Positions 21,590 through 29,595 of a DNA stretch of 64,000 nt are shown one piece after another. The position numbers and the translations under genes are program-made. The notes under the pieces are model-generated. The model was not told the origin of the DNA. It ran no database searches and was given only the letters and a program-made list of their open reading frames with translations. The stretch is from Spirochaetota bacterium (GTDB taxonomy: Bacteria > Spirochaetota > Spirochaetia > Treponematales > UBA12059). The DNA is taken from contig JADFDI010000005.1 of assembly GCA_018262985.1 (NCBI GenBank), positions 62,001 through 126,000 on the forward strand, in the 5' to 3' direction. Position 1 is the stretch's first letter. Each line of letters starts with the position of its first letter.

Positions 21590-22501
21590 TCAACCGAGCG
21601 CGATGCCGGCGATCCAGAGCGCACCGAAGGAGAGGTGGAGGATGTTCGTGGCCGGAATCGCGTCGCGCCGGGCGGCCGCGACGCGGGCGCGGGCGCGGAG
21701 GGCCAGCGGCGCGGCGGCGAGGGCGGCGAGGGCTCCCTTGGGGACAGACCCCGCGAGAGGCAGGAGGAGCGCGAGCGCGAAGGCGACGACGAGCAGGCCC
21801 TCGTAGAGGCGGAGCCCCGCCGGTCGCCCGAGCAGCACCGTGAGGGTCCGGACGCCGAGCGCGCGATCGTGGTCCGTGTCGCGGATCTCGTTCGAGAGCA
21901 TCATGGCCGGCACGAGGAGCGACACGGGGAGCGAGAGCAGGACGGGCTTCCACGAGAGGGCGCCGCCGTAGCCCAGCCAGGCGCCGAGGTTCATGAGCGG
22001 CCCCATGAGGATGAAGGAAAGGACTGTCCCCAGGGCGAAGCGCTTGTAGACGACGGGCTCGCCGGTGTAGCCGTAGCCGCCGACGAGGCCGAGCGCGCCG
22101 ACCCAGAGCAGGTGCGGAGAGCCGGTCGCCACGAGGTAGAGACCGATCAGGCCCGCGAGACCGAAGCAGGCGAGGCCGGCCAGGAAGACCAGGACCGAAA
22201 AAGCCTCGCGTTCCTTCCCCAGGAAGCGCACGAAGCGGGTCGAAGGAGCCGCCGCCTTCTGGCCGCATTCGAAGAAGTCGTTGATGAAGTTGGTGGCGCC
22301 CTGGATGGCCAGCCCGGCCGCCGTGACGAGCGCGAGCAGCAGCCAGCCGCGGGAGCCGGCGCTCGGTCCGAGAATGCCGTCACGGAAAGCTAGGGCGGCG
22401 GGAACGCCCGTCGCGTAAAGCGCGAGGCTGAGGGACAGAGGCCGCGAGGCCTTCCAGAGGTCGCGGACGAGGGCCGCGGGGGTACGGTCGAGGATGGTCA
22501 T
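21590..22501 (-). CDS. UbiA-type prenyltransferase, MenA-like
   Basis: Integral membrane prenyltransferase, 303 residues, about eight spans. The first aspartate-rich motif is the MenA-like variant NFINDFFE (about residue 79), and the second is NEIRDTDHDRALG (about residue 206), a DxxxD site for the prenyl diphosphate magnesium. These favour 1,4-dihydroxy-2-naphthoate polyprenyltransferase (menaquinone synthesis) over 4-hydroxybenzoate transferases. No other men genes are nearby, so the aromatic acceptor is uncertain and I give no symbol. The start at 22501 follows a GGGCGGAG; the frame opens 25 codons earlier. Confidence 0.85.
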   Translation of the reverse strand: MTILDRTPAALVRDLWKASRPLSLSLALYATGVPAALAFRDGILGPSAGSRGWLLLALVTAAGLAIQGATNFINDFFECGQKAAAPSTRFVRFLGKEREAFSVLVFLAGLACFGLAGLIGLYLVATGSPHLLWVGALGLVGGYGYTGEPVVYKRFALGTVLSFILMGPLMNLGAWLGYGGALSWKPVLLSLPVSLLVPAMMLSNEIRDTDHDRALGVRTLTVLLGRPAGLRLYEGLLVVAFALALLLPLAGSVPKGALAALAAAPLALRARARVAAARRDAIPATNILHLSFGALWIAGIALG

Positions 22502-22605
22502 GCTGCTCCGCCCTTCCGGGTATTGTTGTCGTGCCGGAAGGGACGATACCATGACGCGGCGGCGCGGGCCAATCACGCCGGCGCCGAGCCGAAAGGAATG
22601 CCCTC

Positions 22606-23517
22606 ATGGATCATAGTAATCGCCCGGGGCTTGCTGGAAGATTCATCGCGACGCTCGTCATGCTGGCGGCTCTGTCCCTGCCGGTCGCGGCCGCTCCCGT
22701 CAAGCTGAAGGTCGGGCTCATGCCCGCCGTCGACGCGGCCCCGATGCTGCTCGCCGCGGAACGCGGATATTTCGCCGCGGAGGGCGTCGAGGTCGAGCTC
22801 GTCGTGTTCCCGAGCGCGAACGAGCGCCAGGTGGCCCTGCAGACCGGCGCCGTCGACGGCACGATCACCGACCTCGTCGCCTTCGTCTACAACGTTCAGG
22901 GCGGCTTCGACCTGCGCATCGCCTCGTCCACCGACGGCGCCTTCCCGTTCCTGGTCCGCAAGGGCTTCGTCGAGACGCGCTCGGTCCGCGTCGCGATGAT
23001 GGAAGTCAGCGTGTCGAACTACCTGGCCGACGCGTGGCTCGCCGGACGCTACGAAATCGAAAAGATCTTCATTACGGAAATTCCCGCGCGGCTCGAGATG
23101 ATCAAGGCCGGCAAGATCGACATGGCCTGCCTGCCCGAGCCGATCGCGTCGATGGGCCAGCTGGCCGGCCTCGAGAAGCGCGAGTTCGAGAATCCCGACG
23201 GCTACTATCCCGACATCCTCGCCTTCACCGCGAAGGCCGCCGCGGAGAAGCTGGACGCGATCCGGCGTTTCAACCGCGCCGTGGACCGCGCGGTGGCCGA
23301 CCTGGCGAAGGATCCCGAGCTCGCGCGCCGCCTGCTGGTCGTCAAGCTCAAACTCGATCCGCGGGTCGAGAGCCTCATGACCCTGCCGACCTGGCACGCC
23401 ACGCGCATGCCGGGGGACGCGTACCTGGCCAAGGTCTCAGCTTGGATAGCCGGATTGCAGGGCAAGCCCGTAGCCCTGGATTGGAGCAAGTACCTGCTCC
23501 GCGAGGCCCTACCCTGA
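22606..23517 (+). CDS. ABC transporter substrate-binding protein (NMT1/THI5-like)
   Basis: Exported solute-binding protein, 303 residues. The Sec signal (residues 12-30, FIATLVMLAALSLPVAAA) is cleaved before PVKLKVGLMPAVDAAP. The fold is NMT1/THI5-like, as in nitrate, sulfonate and pyrimidine binders: AAERGYFAAEGVEVELVVF then a QVALQTGAVDGTITDL motif that contacts ligand. It is the first gene of a four-gene run in which each stop overlaps the next start. Ligand cannot be told. There is no lipobox, so it is periplasmic rather than lipid anchored. Confidence 0.9.
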   Translation: MDHSNRPGLAGRFIATLVMLAALSLPVAAAPVKLKVGLMPAVDAAPMLLAAERGYFAAEGVEVELVVFPSANERQVALQTGAVDGTITDLVAFVYNVQGGFDLRIASSTDGAFPFLVRKGFVETRSVRVAMMEVSVSNYLADAWLAGRYEIEKIFITEIPARLEMIKAGKIDMACLPEPIASMGQLAGLEKREFENPDGYYPDILAFTAKAAAEKLDAIRRFNRAVDRAVADLAKDPELARRLLVVKLKLDPRVESLMTLPTWHATRMPGDAYLAKVSAWIAGLQGKPVALDWSKYLLREALP

Positions 23518-24293
23518 TGGTCGAGGTCGCGGGCCTCTCGGTCGAGTACCGGAGGCCGCGCGGCGAAGGCGTTGAGCGGGCGGTCGACGCCTTCTCGCTG
23601 TCGGTGGGGCGGGGACGGACCTGCGCCGTCATCGGGCGCTCGGGCTGCGGCAAGACGAGCCTGCTCTACTCGATAGCCGGGCTTCTCGAACCCGTCGCCG
23701 GATCGGTTCGGGTCGCCGGCGCGCCGGTTACGGGTCCGCGCCGCGGCACGGCGATGGTGCTCCAGGATCTGGGTCTCTTTCCGTGGAAAACCGCGCGTGA
23801 CAACGTGGCCCTTGGCGCGCTCGCGTGGACCGCCGGAGCGTCCGGGCACGAACCTCGACGGCTGGCTCGATTGAAGGCCGAGGGTATCCTCGACCGCCTC
23901 GGCGTTCCGGATATCGTCGACAAATATCCCGCGGAGCTTTCCGGGGGACAGAGGCAGCGCGTCGCCATCGGACGCGCCTTGGCCGCCGAGCCCGACCTGC
24001 TTCTTCTCGACGAACCGAGCGCCTCCCTCGACGCCATGACCAAGGAAGCCTTCCAGCGGCTCTTGTTGACGCTTTCACGTCCGGAAGCCGGCGGTCGGGA
24101 ACTCACCTTGGTGCTCGTAACCCACGACGTGGAGGAGGCCGCTTACCTGGCCGACACGATCGTGGTGATGGACTCGGGCCGCGTACGCCATATCGTCAAG
24201 AACCCGCTAGAGAGGAACCCCACCCTGCGGGACCGACTGGAGTTCTACGAATTCTGCATGGACCTTCGACTGCGCGTCGGAGGCGTCGTATGA
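23517..24293 (+). CDS. ABC transporter ATP-binding protein (SsuB/TauB-like)
   Basis: 258-residue ATPase of the importer. Walker A GRSGCGKTS (about residues 42-50), Q-loop VLQDLGLFPWKTARDNV, signature LSGGQRQR and Walker B LLLLDEPSASLD are all intact, and the H-loop histidine is in VTHDVEEAA. FPWKTARDNV after the Q-loop is typical of the nitrate/sulfonate/taurine class. The ATG shares its A with the TGA of the binding-protein gene, and its own stop overlaps the permease start (ATGA). Confidence 0.95.
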   Translation: MVEVAGLSVEYRRPRGEGVERAVDAFSLSVGRGRTCAVIGRSGCGKTSLLYSIAGLLEPVAGSVRVAGAPVTGPRRGTAMVLQDLGLFPWKTARDNVALGALAWTAGASGHEPRRLARLKAEGILDRLGVPDIVDKYPAELSGGQRQRVAIGRALAAEPDLLLLDEPSASLDAMTKEAFQRLLLTLSRPEAGGRELTLVLVTHDVEEAAYLADTIVVMDSGRVRHIVKNPLERNPTLRDRLEFYEFCMDLRLRVGGVV

Positions 24294-25108
24294 GGGGAAT
24301 GCAATCCAGCGCGAGCCCTGTCCCCGGCGCGGCCTCGCGGACGGGACTTCGAGACGTTCGGAAGACCTTGGCCGGGCTTTTGCTGGTCACGCTGGCCTGG
24401 GAGCTGCTTCACCTCGCGCTCGGGACGAGCGCCGTGCCTTCGCCCCGGGACGCCGTCGAAACCTTGTTCGGGCGACTCGGTCGCGACCTTCCCGCCCACC
24501 TCGGCGCGAGCCTCGCGCGCATCCTGGTCGCCACCCTGGTCCAGGTCGTCTTGGGAGGAGCGCTCGGCATGGTAATCGGCGCGAGTCATCGCGCGGCCGC
24601 TCTCATCGGTCCGGCCGTCTCGGTGCTCTACCCGGCGCCGAAGATCGCATTTCTGCCGGTATTCATGATCACGCTCGGCATCGGCGAGAGTTCGAAAATT
24701 CTCTTCGTCGTAACGGTGGCGATCTTCCAGACCATAGTCGCGCTACGGGACGGAGTGGCGGAGATTCCGCCGAACCTGCGACTGGCCGCGAGGTCGCTCG
24801 GACTCGGACGGCTCGGCATGTTCCGGCACCTGATCCTGCCGGCTCTGGTACCGCGGCTCTTCACCTCCGCCCGGCTCGGCGTGGGAGTTGGCATGTCGGC
24901 CCTCTTTTTCGCCGAGAACTACGCGACGCGGTACGGCGTCGGCTACCTGATCATGAATTCCTTCTCGATGGCCGACTACAAGGCGACCTACGCGGGCATC
25001 CTGGCCCTGTCCCTGATGGCGCTCGCGCTGTTCGCCGCGATAGACGCCGTCGAGCGGCGGCTCTGTCCCTGGTTGCGCGCCGGGCATGGCGCGGGGGGGC
25101 ACGCGTGA
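24290..25108 (+). CDS. ABC transporter permease (SsuC/TauC-like)
   Basis: 272-residue membrane permease with about six spans. The coupling EAA loop is recognisable in the last third (LAARSLGLGRLGMFRHLILPALVPRL). The start ATG at 24290 overlaps the ATPase stop; the preceding part of the open frame is antisense-free shadow and is excluded. Together with the two upstream genes it makes one complete importer. Confidence 0.93.
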   Translation: MRGMQSSASPVPGAASRTGLRDVRKTLAGLLLVTLAWELLHLALGTSAVPSPRDAVETLFGRLGRDLPAHLGASLARILVATLVQVVLGGALGMVIGASHRAAALIGPAVSVLYPAPKIAFLPVFMITLGIGESSKILFVVTVAIFQTIVALRDGVAEIPPNLRLAARSLGLGRLGMFRHLILPALVPRLFTSARLGVGVGMSALFFAENYATRYGVGYLIMNSFSMADYKATYAGILALSLMALALFAAIDAVERRLCPWLRAGHGAGGHA

Positions 25109-25560
25109 CGACGATACGTTCCTGGAGGCGCGAGGACCTTCCGCGCGTCGGCGGGCTGCTCGCGGAACTGGCAGCGGCGCTGGGCGAGGATTTCAAACCC
25201 GACGCGGCGCTCCTCGCCGAGCATTTCGCCCTCATGGCCGAGGCGCCCGGCGTCTACCGGAATTTCGTCGCGGAGCTCGACGGCCGCGTCGTCGGATTCC
25301 TGACGCTCGCATGCTACCGCAGCGCTTTCCACCGCAAGGGGACAGTGCTCGTCAACGAGCTCGCCGTGGAGGAGCGCGCGCGCGGCCTCGGCGTCGGCGG
25401 CGCCCTCATCGAGCACGCGCTCGACCTCGCGCGTGACGAGGGCTGGGACGAGCTCGAAGCGGGCGTGATGAAGGACAACGAAGGCGCGATCCGCTTCTAC
25501 AAGGCGCACGGAATTTCCGAGGAATACCTGTTGCTCGGGAAGGAATTCGATGAGGCCTGA
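25105..25560 (+). CDS. GNAT family N-acetyltransferase
   Basis: 151-residue single-domain acetyltransferase. The acetyl-CoA pyrophosphate loop reads ERARGLGVGGAL (R-x-x-G-x-G/A), preceded by strand VNELAVEE, with a terminal strand IRFYKAHGI typical of GNATs. The GTG start overlaps the permease stop by four bases (GTGA), so it is coupled to the importer operon and may modify the imported compound. Substrate unknown. Confidence 0.88.
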   Translation: MTTIRSWRREDLPRVGGLLAELAAALGEDFKPDAALLAEHFALMAEAPGVYRNFVAELDGRVVGFLTLACYRSAFHRKGTVLVNELAVEERARGLGVGGALIEHALDLARDEGWDELEAGVMKDNEGAIRFYKAHGISEEYLLLGKEFDEA

Positions 25561-25587
25561 CGGCGCGCCGCGCCGATGGAGGGTTCC

Positions 25588-26586
25588 ATGTCGAAGGTGT
25601 CGTTCTCTCGGGCGGGCCTCGAAGCGCTGACGGCCGACCAGCCCTGGTCCCGCTTCGCCGCCCTGGACCGCGGCCTCTGCGGCGTCGGCTCGGTCGCCGA
25701 CCTCGAGGCCGCGCGTCGCGCTTCCGTCGAGTCACCGCTCGTCGCGACGCTGCTCGAAGCCCTCCGCGCCTGGCCCGGCCCCGCCATCGCGAGCCACAGG
25801 AGCGCCGAGCAGGCCTTCCACAAGCTCGCGTTCGCCGTCGAGCTCGGCCTGCGCCGCGGCGACGAGGGCGCCGACGTGATCGCCGAAGCCGTGATGTCGC
25901 GCGTGTCGGAGGAAGGACCGTTCGCGCTGCCTTCCACGGTGTCGGTCTCCCATGGCGGCTCCGGCGAGGAAACGCGCGGCTGGGCGCTCTGCGACGCGCC
26001 CGTCATCCTGCGCGCGCTAGTCCGCATGGGCTACGGCGACGATCCGCGCGTCGCCCGGGCGATCGACTTCCTCGTCCCGCTCGCGCGCGAAAACGGCTAC
26101 CCCTGCGCGGTATCCTCGACCCTCGGCGCGTGGCGCGGCCCCGGCAAGAAATCCGACCCGTGTCCCTACGCGACCCTCGTAATGCTCGAACTGCTCCTCG
26201 AGCTGCCCGCGCGCCGCGAGGAGCCCGAGGCGCGCGCGGCGGCCGAATGCCTGCTCCGGCTCTGGGAACGCAGCCGGGACGAGCACCCCTATATCTTCTA
26301 CATGGGCGACGACTTCCGGAAGCCCAAGGCCCCGCTCATCTGGTACGACCTAGTCCACGTCCTCGAGGCGCTCTCGAAGGCGCCGTGGATCGGGGGCGAC
26401 GCGCGTCTCGGGTCCATGCTCGACGCGCTCGCCGCGAAAGCCGGTCCCGGCGGCCTCTTCACGCCCGAATCCGCGTATCAAGCCTGGAAGGCCTACGATT
26501 TCGGGCAGAAGAAAGTTCCCTCCGGCTACCTGAGCGCGGTAGCGCTCGGCATCCTGTCGCGGTGCGGCCGCCTCGCCGGCTCGTGA
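25588..26586 (+). CDS. hypothetical protein with predicted alpha/alpha-toroid fold
   Basis: 332 residues, soluble, rich in regularly spaced helices. Segments such as WALCDAPVILRALVRMGYGDDPRVARAIDFL and HEALSKAPWIGG-like repeats resemble the helical-barrel (terpenoid cyclase / prenyltransferase beta-subunit) fold used by squalene cyclases, but I see no DxDD or QW motif, so it is not a typical cyclase. The start at 25588 is set by GGAGGGTTCC. It lies 27 bases after the acetyltransferase gene and may be the last member of that operon. A perfect hairpin follows. Confidence 0.75.
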   Translation: MSKVSFSRAGLEALTADQPWSRFAALDRGLCGVGSVADLEAARRASVESPLVATLLEALRAWPGPAIASHRSAEQAFHKLAFAVELGLRRGDEGADVIAEAVMSRVSEEGPFALPSTVSVSHGGSGEETRGWALCDAPVILRALVRMGYGDDPRVARAIDFLVPLARENGYPCAVSSTLGAWRGPGKKSDPCPYATLVMLELLLELPARREEPEARAAAECLLRLWERSRDEHPYIFYMGDDFRKPKAPLIWYDLVHVLEALSKAPWIGGDARLGSMLDALAAKAGPGGLFTPESAYQAWKAYDFGQKKVPSGYLSAVALGILSRCGRLAGS

Positions 26587-26604
26587 ATCCGGAGGGAGCC
26601 GGAC

Positions 26605-26635
26605 GAGGAAGGAAGGGGGAATCCCTTCCTTCCTC
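26605..26635. terminator. hairpin between convergent genes
   Basis: A 13-bp perfect inverted repeat (GAGGAAGGAAGGG, loop GGAAT) lies between the toroid gene and the convergent lipoprotein gene. It lacks a T-run, so its strength as a terminator is uncertain. Confidence 0.6.
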
Positions 26636-26659
26636 GCGCTTCATCCACCCCGAAATGAA

Positions 26660-27271
26660 CTAGCGGGGTGACGACATCGATACAACCGCGGCCGACTCAA
26701 ACGCGGCCACGATATCGGCGCGTTCTTCGGGACTTGGATCCCTGAGTGAACAAGCGTATACCTTAATGCCGGTCTGTTCTTGCGGGGAATCGAAAAATAC
26801 CAGATTGAATCGCAACCGATCGACAGCCGCTTTTGCCTCCAGCTCGCCTTCCAGCTCCGTGCAGGGCAATAGCGCCGAGACCACCTGATCCGAGGGCAGC
26901 ATGATGAAGTCGTTCCAGCGATATCGGGCCGAAATGATCAGCCCTTCTTGCCAGGAATCGAGGTCGCGTGTCGCGATTCGATCCAGAAGAAGGCGCTCCG
27001 CCTCGCTTAGCGTGACTTGCGGCGTGCCGGGTGTGAAGCCGAGTATCACCACCGTTCGCTCTGCTTCGAAATCCCGCGTCCCGGCTTCCACCAGAAGGGA
27101 CCAGGAGTCGTACCCTTCAAACCCCGACATGGCCTCTTCCACCAGGCGCTTGAAGTCCGCCAAGCCCATGTCATCTCCGATATTCGGCTGCCTGGCACAA
27201 GCGGCCAGCAGCAACATCGAGAGGAGGAGCGGCGCGGGATAGGCCGGGCGTGATTGTTTCAAAACGGACAT
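26660..27271 (-). CDS. predicted lipoprotein
   Basis: 203 residues. The N terminus has a basic start, hydrophobic core PLLLSMLLLAA and lipobox LAAC with the modified Cys near residue 25. The mature part is mixed alpha/beta with two further Cys (in LLPCTEL and VYACSL) that could pair. No known family is recognised. The start at 27271 follows AGGTGCGTT and overlaps the 3' end of the upstream lipoprotein gene by 13 bases. Base composition is lower in GC than most of the window. Confidence 0.75.
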   Translation of the reverse strand: MSVLKQSRPAYPAPLLLSMLLLAACARQPNIGDDMGLADFKRLVEEAMSGFEGYDSWSLLVEAGTRDFEAERTVVILGFTPGTPQVTLSEAERLLLDRIATRDLDSWQEGLIISARYRWNDFIMLPSDQVVSALLPCTELEGELEAKAAVDRLRFNLVFFDSPQEQTGIKVYACSLRDPSPEERADIVAAFESAAVVSMSSPR

Positions 27272-27681
27272 AACGCACCTACGATTTCCTGTCTTCCGGT
27301 ATAGGTGAGTCCCGCCGCGGTGCAAAAATAAACCGAGCAGACCCAGACCTTGTATTCGCGTTGCACGCAGGCAAAGGGTTCTTGTTTGAGGATGTAGACC
27401 ACTTGGCCGGTATAGCTCTTTATGTGCGTGGAGTGAGGAAGCGCGACCTGACGAGTGCCTGTGGTGTCATTGGCAAGAAGTGTCTCTCCATTGTCGTCCA
27501 GGGTGTGGCTTTTACATGCTACCTTGATTCGTTCAAGCATCTGTATCGGAAGACCGTCCTCCGCAAGGATGATGTACTCATCCACGACACTGGACTTCGG
27601 GGAATCGATTTCAGCAATAATGCCAAGACTGCAGGATGAAAGAATCAGAAGATTTAATAAAATCAACGCACGATGTTTCAT
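27259..27681 (-). CDS. predicted cysteine-rich lipoprotein
   Basis: 140 residues with an N-terminal signal (HRALILLNLLILSSCSLG) and lipobox LSSC. The mature domain has several cysteines, including VACKSH, FACVQREYKVWVCSVYFC and a terminal GALCPF, suggesting disulfides outside the cytoplasm. No family is recognised. Codon usage is clearly AT-richer than in the core genes, as is the upstream gap, a sign of recent acquisition. It is the first gene of an overlapping pair of lipoproteins. Confidence 0.72.
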   Translation of the reverse strand: MKHRALILLNLLILSSCSLGIIAEIDSPKSSVVDEYIILAEDGLPIQMLERIKVACKSHTLDDNGETLLANDTTGTRQVALPHSTHIKSYTGQVVYILKQEPFACVQREYKVWVCSVYFCTAAGLTYTGRQEIVGALCPF

Positions 27682-27840
27682 AATTGCTCCATTAGTTGAA
27701 TTATATTCCAGTGCAAACACATGTCAAGGAATGTCCAGCCGTTCGAGCCTTTCCGGAGATCGCTGTGCGACTGAGTGGTTCCATGAATACCTCGGCTACA
27801 GGCGCGAGACGCTATTCGCGGGCTGTCGAAAATTGGGGGA

Positions 27841-28413
27841 CTAGGACTTCGGCCACCCCCTTCCTTCCCTGCGATACACGCATTCCAAATGCGGCGCCGC
27901 GAGCGCGAGTTTCGCATGCTCGGGGAAGAGGAGCTCGACGACCGGCGACCGCGGACCAAACGGATCGGGAATACCCGAGCGATGTCGCCAGATCGCGCCA
28001 AAGCGCCAGCCGCGCGGGTTAGGGACCTGGCCGGCCTTTACCGGATTTTCGTCGATGTACTTGAAGACCTCGAGGAACGCCGCAAGACCCTCGACGATGC
28101 GCGAGAAGAAGCGCTGGCCCCAGACGTGGCCGGTCAGCCGATGTCTCCGGTTCCAGGCCATGGCGTAGACGCTCATGATCCACTGCATGATCCGGGAGAG
28201 GTTCTCGCGCGGACCGGGGCGGATCATGAGGTGGAAATGGTTTCCCAGGACGCAGAAATTCTCGAGGCGGAAATCGTACCGCCCCCGCGCCCGCAGGAGG
28301 GTCCGGATGAAAAGCGCTTTCATGGCGGCGCGCTCCATCACCAGCTCCTGCCGGTTCGCGCGGGCGACGACGTGGTAGACGGCTCCATCATTCAGCATTC
28401 TCGGCTTGCGCAT
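27841..28413 (-). CDS. REP-associated tyrosine transposase (RAYT, IS200-like Y1 family)
   Basis: 190-residue HUH single-strand DNA transposase. The HUH metal motif is GNHFHLMI (H59, H61), the candidate catalytic tyrosine is Y83 in SVYAMAW, and the RAYT hallmark YIDENPVKAG follows. RAYTs are stand-alone, domesticated relatives of IS200/IS605 TnpA that recognise short palindromic REP sequences. There are no flanking IS ends or tnpB. Directly upstream lie four copies of a GGGGACAGAGC motif, two of them forming an inverted pair, which makes these the probable target. I start the gene at the ATG at 28413; a GTG/ATG further up would read through the motif region. Confidence 0.88.
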   Translation of the reverse strand: MRKPRMLNDGAVYHVVARANRQELVMERAAMKALFIRTLLRARGRYDFRLENFCVLGNHFHLMIRPGPRENLSRIMQWIMSVYAMAWNRRHRLTGHVWGQRFFSRIVEGLAAFLEVFKYIDENPVKAGQVPNPRGWRFGAIWRHRSGIPDPFGPRSPVVELLFPEHAKLALAAPHLECVYRREGRGWPKS

Positions 28414-28467
28414 GCGGGAGTACCGCTCGCGGGTCAAGCGAACGCTTGCGATGTCCGGGGGGAAAGA

Positions 28468-28511
28468 GCTCTGTCCCCGAAACAATCACCCAATCCTGTA
28501 GCTCTGTCCCC
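28468..28511. repeat. two direct copies of the REP-like motif
   Basis: GCTCTGTCCCC occurs at 28468-28478 and 28501-28511 in the same orientation, 33 bases apart, just upstream of the RAYT gene. Confidence 0.8.
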
Positions 28512-28600
28512 GCAGATGGGTGTCATTTATGCCCTGCTCCTCGGGTTCTTCGTGATCTCGGCGTAACTCAGAGACACTGATGGAGCTGTCCTGTTACTGC

Positions 28601-28646
28601 AGCTCTGTCCCCAAGTAACTTCAAGCAGTGATATGGGGACAGAGCT
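28601..28646. repeat. inverted pair of REP-like motifs (BIME-like)
   Basis: AGCTCTGTCCCCA (28601-28613) is the exact inverse complement of TGGGGACAGAGCT (28634-28646) with a 20-base interior. The 13-bp arms would fold into a hairpin, as paired REPs do. Confidence 0.85.
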
Positions 28647-28801
28647 TCTGATGTGCCTGGTAAAGGAGCGGGGGTGCCGGAGAAGACCGGAGTCCGGCGC
28701 GTCGCGCCGGACGAGGACTTCGGAGGCAGGGGGAGACGCGGCGAGGCTGGTGCCGCCGCGCTATGGCGGCGCCGACCTCGGAGCGGTTCTCCCTCTCCGC
28801 G

Positions 28802-29593
28802 CTAGATCCTCGCCCCCATCTTGTTCCCCGACTCGTAGCGCTTCAGGCCCGCGCGGAAGAGCGCGCGCGTGATGATGAGCCACGCGAGCGCGGCCGCCCA
28901 GACGACGCCGACGGCGCCCCAGTCGAGGCTGCGCCAGGCGGCGAGCGGGACGTAGGCGACGAAGGCCGAGGGCACGAGCGTGTAGAAGATCCAGCGCATG
29001 CCGGGCTCGAAGATGGTCTCGGGGTAGAGCGAGAACGAGAGGAGGAATTCCTGGAGCGCGCCCGAGATGCCCTGCGAGTCGCCGAGCCAGAACGCGAGGG
29101 TCTCGGCGGCGGAGAAGGCGGCCGCGAACACGAGCGCGGCCGCGGGGATGATGGCGAGGAACACGAGCCAGCGCCCGAGGCCGACGCCCGGCATAAGGGC
29201 GAGCACGATGAAGCCGTACGCGAAGTCGCCCCAGGCGCTGACGACGGTGCGCGAGCAGACGACGTTGAGCCAGACGTCGCGCGGCTGGAGCAGGTACACG
29301 TCGAGCTCGCCCTCGCGCACCATGCGCGAGATGGAGCGGATGTTGCCCGCGACGACGTGGGCGAGCCCGAACGAGGTGCTCGAGACGGCCCATACGAACA
29401 TGATGTCGGTGAAGCCGTAGCCGCCGACGCCGCCGGTGCGGTCGATGAGGACCTTCCAGAAGACGGCGAAGGCTGCGTTGTTGAGCATCATGCCGAAGAC
29501 CTGCAGGAAAAAGTTCACGCGGTACTCGAGCACGGCCTTGACGTTGACGGCGAAGGCGCGGCCGAGGAAGCGGAAGGTAGAGGCGAAGCGCAC
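28802..29593 (-). CDS. ABC-2 type permease (COG3694-like)
   Basis: 263 residues, six predicted spans. It begins VRFASTFRFLGRAFAVNVKAVLEYRVNF, has a conserved cytoplasmic loop (MVREGELDVYLLQPRDVW) and ends in a basic tail. These features fit the second permease of the uncharacterised three-component exporter COG4586/COG4587/COG3694. The GTG start at 29593 is preceded by GGAGGTTGACC and sits two bases after the stop of the first permease gene; the same frame extends upstream only as an antisense shadow. Confidence 0.87.
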   Translation of the reverse strand: MRFASTFRFLGRAFAVNVKAVLEYRVNFFLQVFGMMLNNAAFAVFWKVLIDRTGGVGGYGFTDIMFVWAVSSTSFGLAHVVAGNIRSISRMVREGELDVYLLQPRDVWLNVVCSRTVVSAWGDFAYGFIVLALMPGVGLGRWLVFLAIIPAAALVFAAAFSAAETLAFWLGDSQGISGALQEFLLSFSLYPETIFEPGMRWIFYTLVPSAFVAYVPLAAWRSLDWGAVGVVWAAALAWLIITRALFRAGLKRYESGNKMGARI

Positions 29594-29595
29594 GG

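Larger units (their letters stand above)
28414..28801. other. intergenic region with REP cluster
   Basis: This 388-base stretch between the RAYT and the ABC permease has no convincing gene. It holds four copies of the GGGGACAGAGC motif (28468, 28501, 28602, 28635) and a separate palindrome at 28692-28712 (GTCCGGCGCG, one-base centre). Confidence 0.75.

Noticed and set aside
27361-27639. Plus-strand open frame over the cysteine-rich lipoprotein
   Set aside because: Antisense to a gene with a clear signal peptide and lipobox; lacks a ribosome site.
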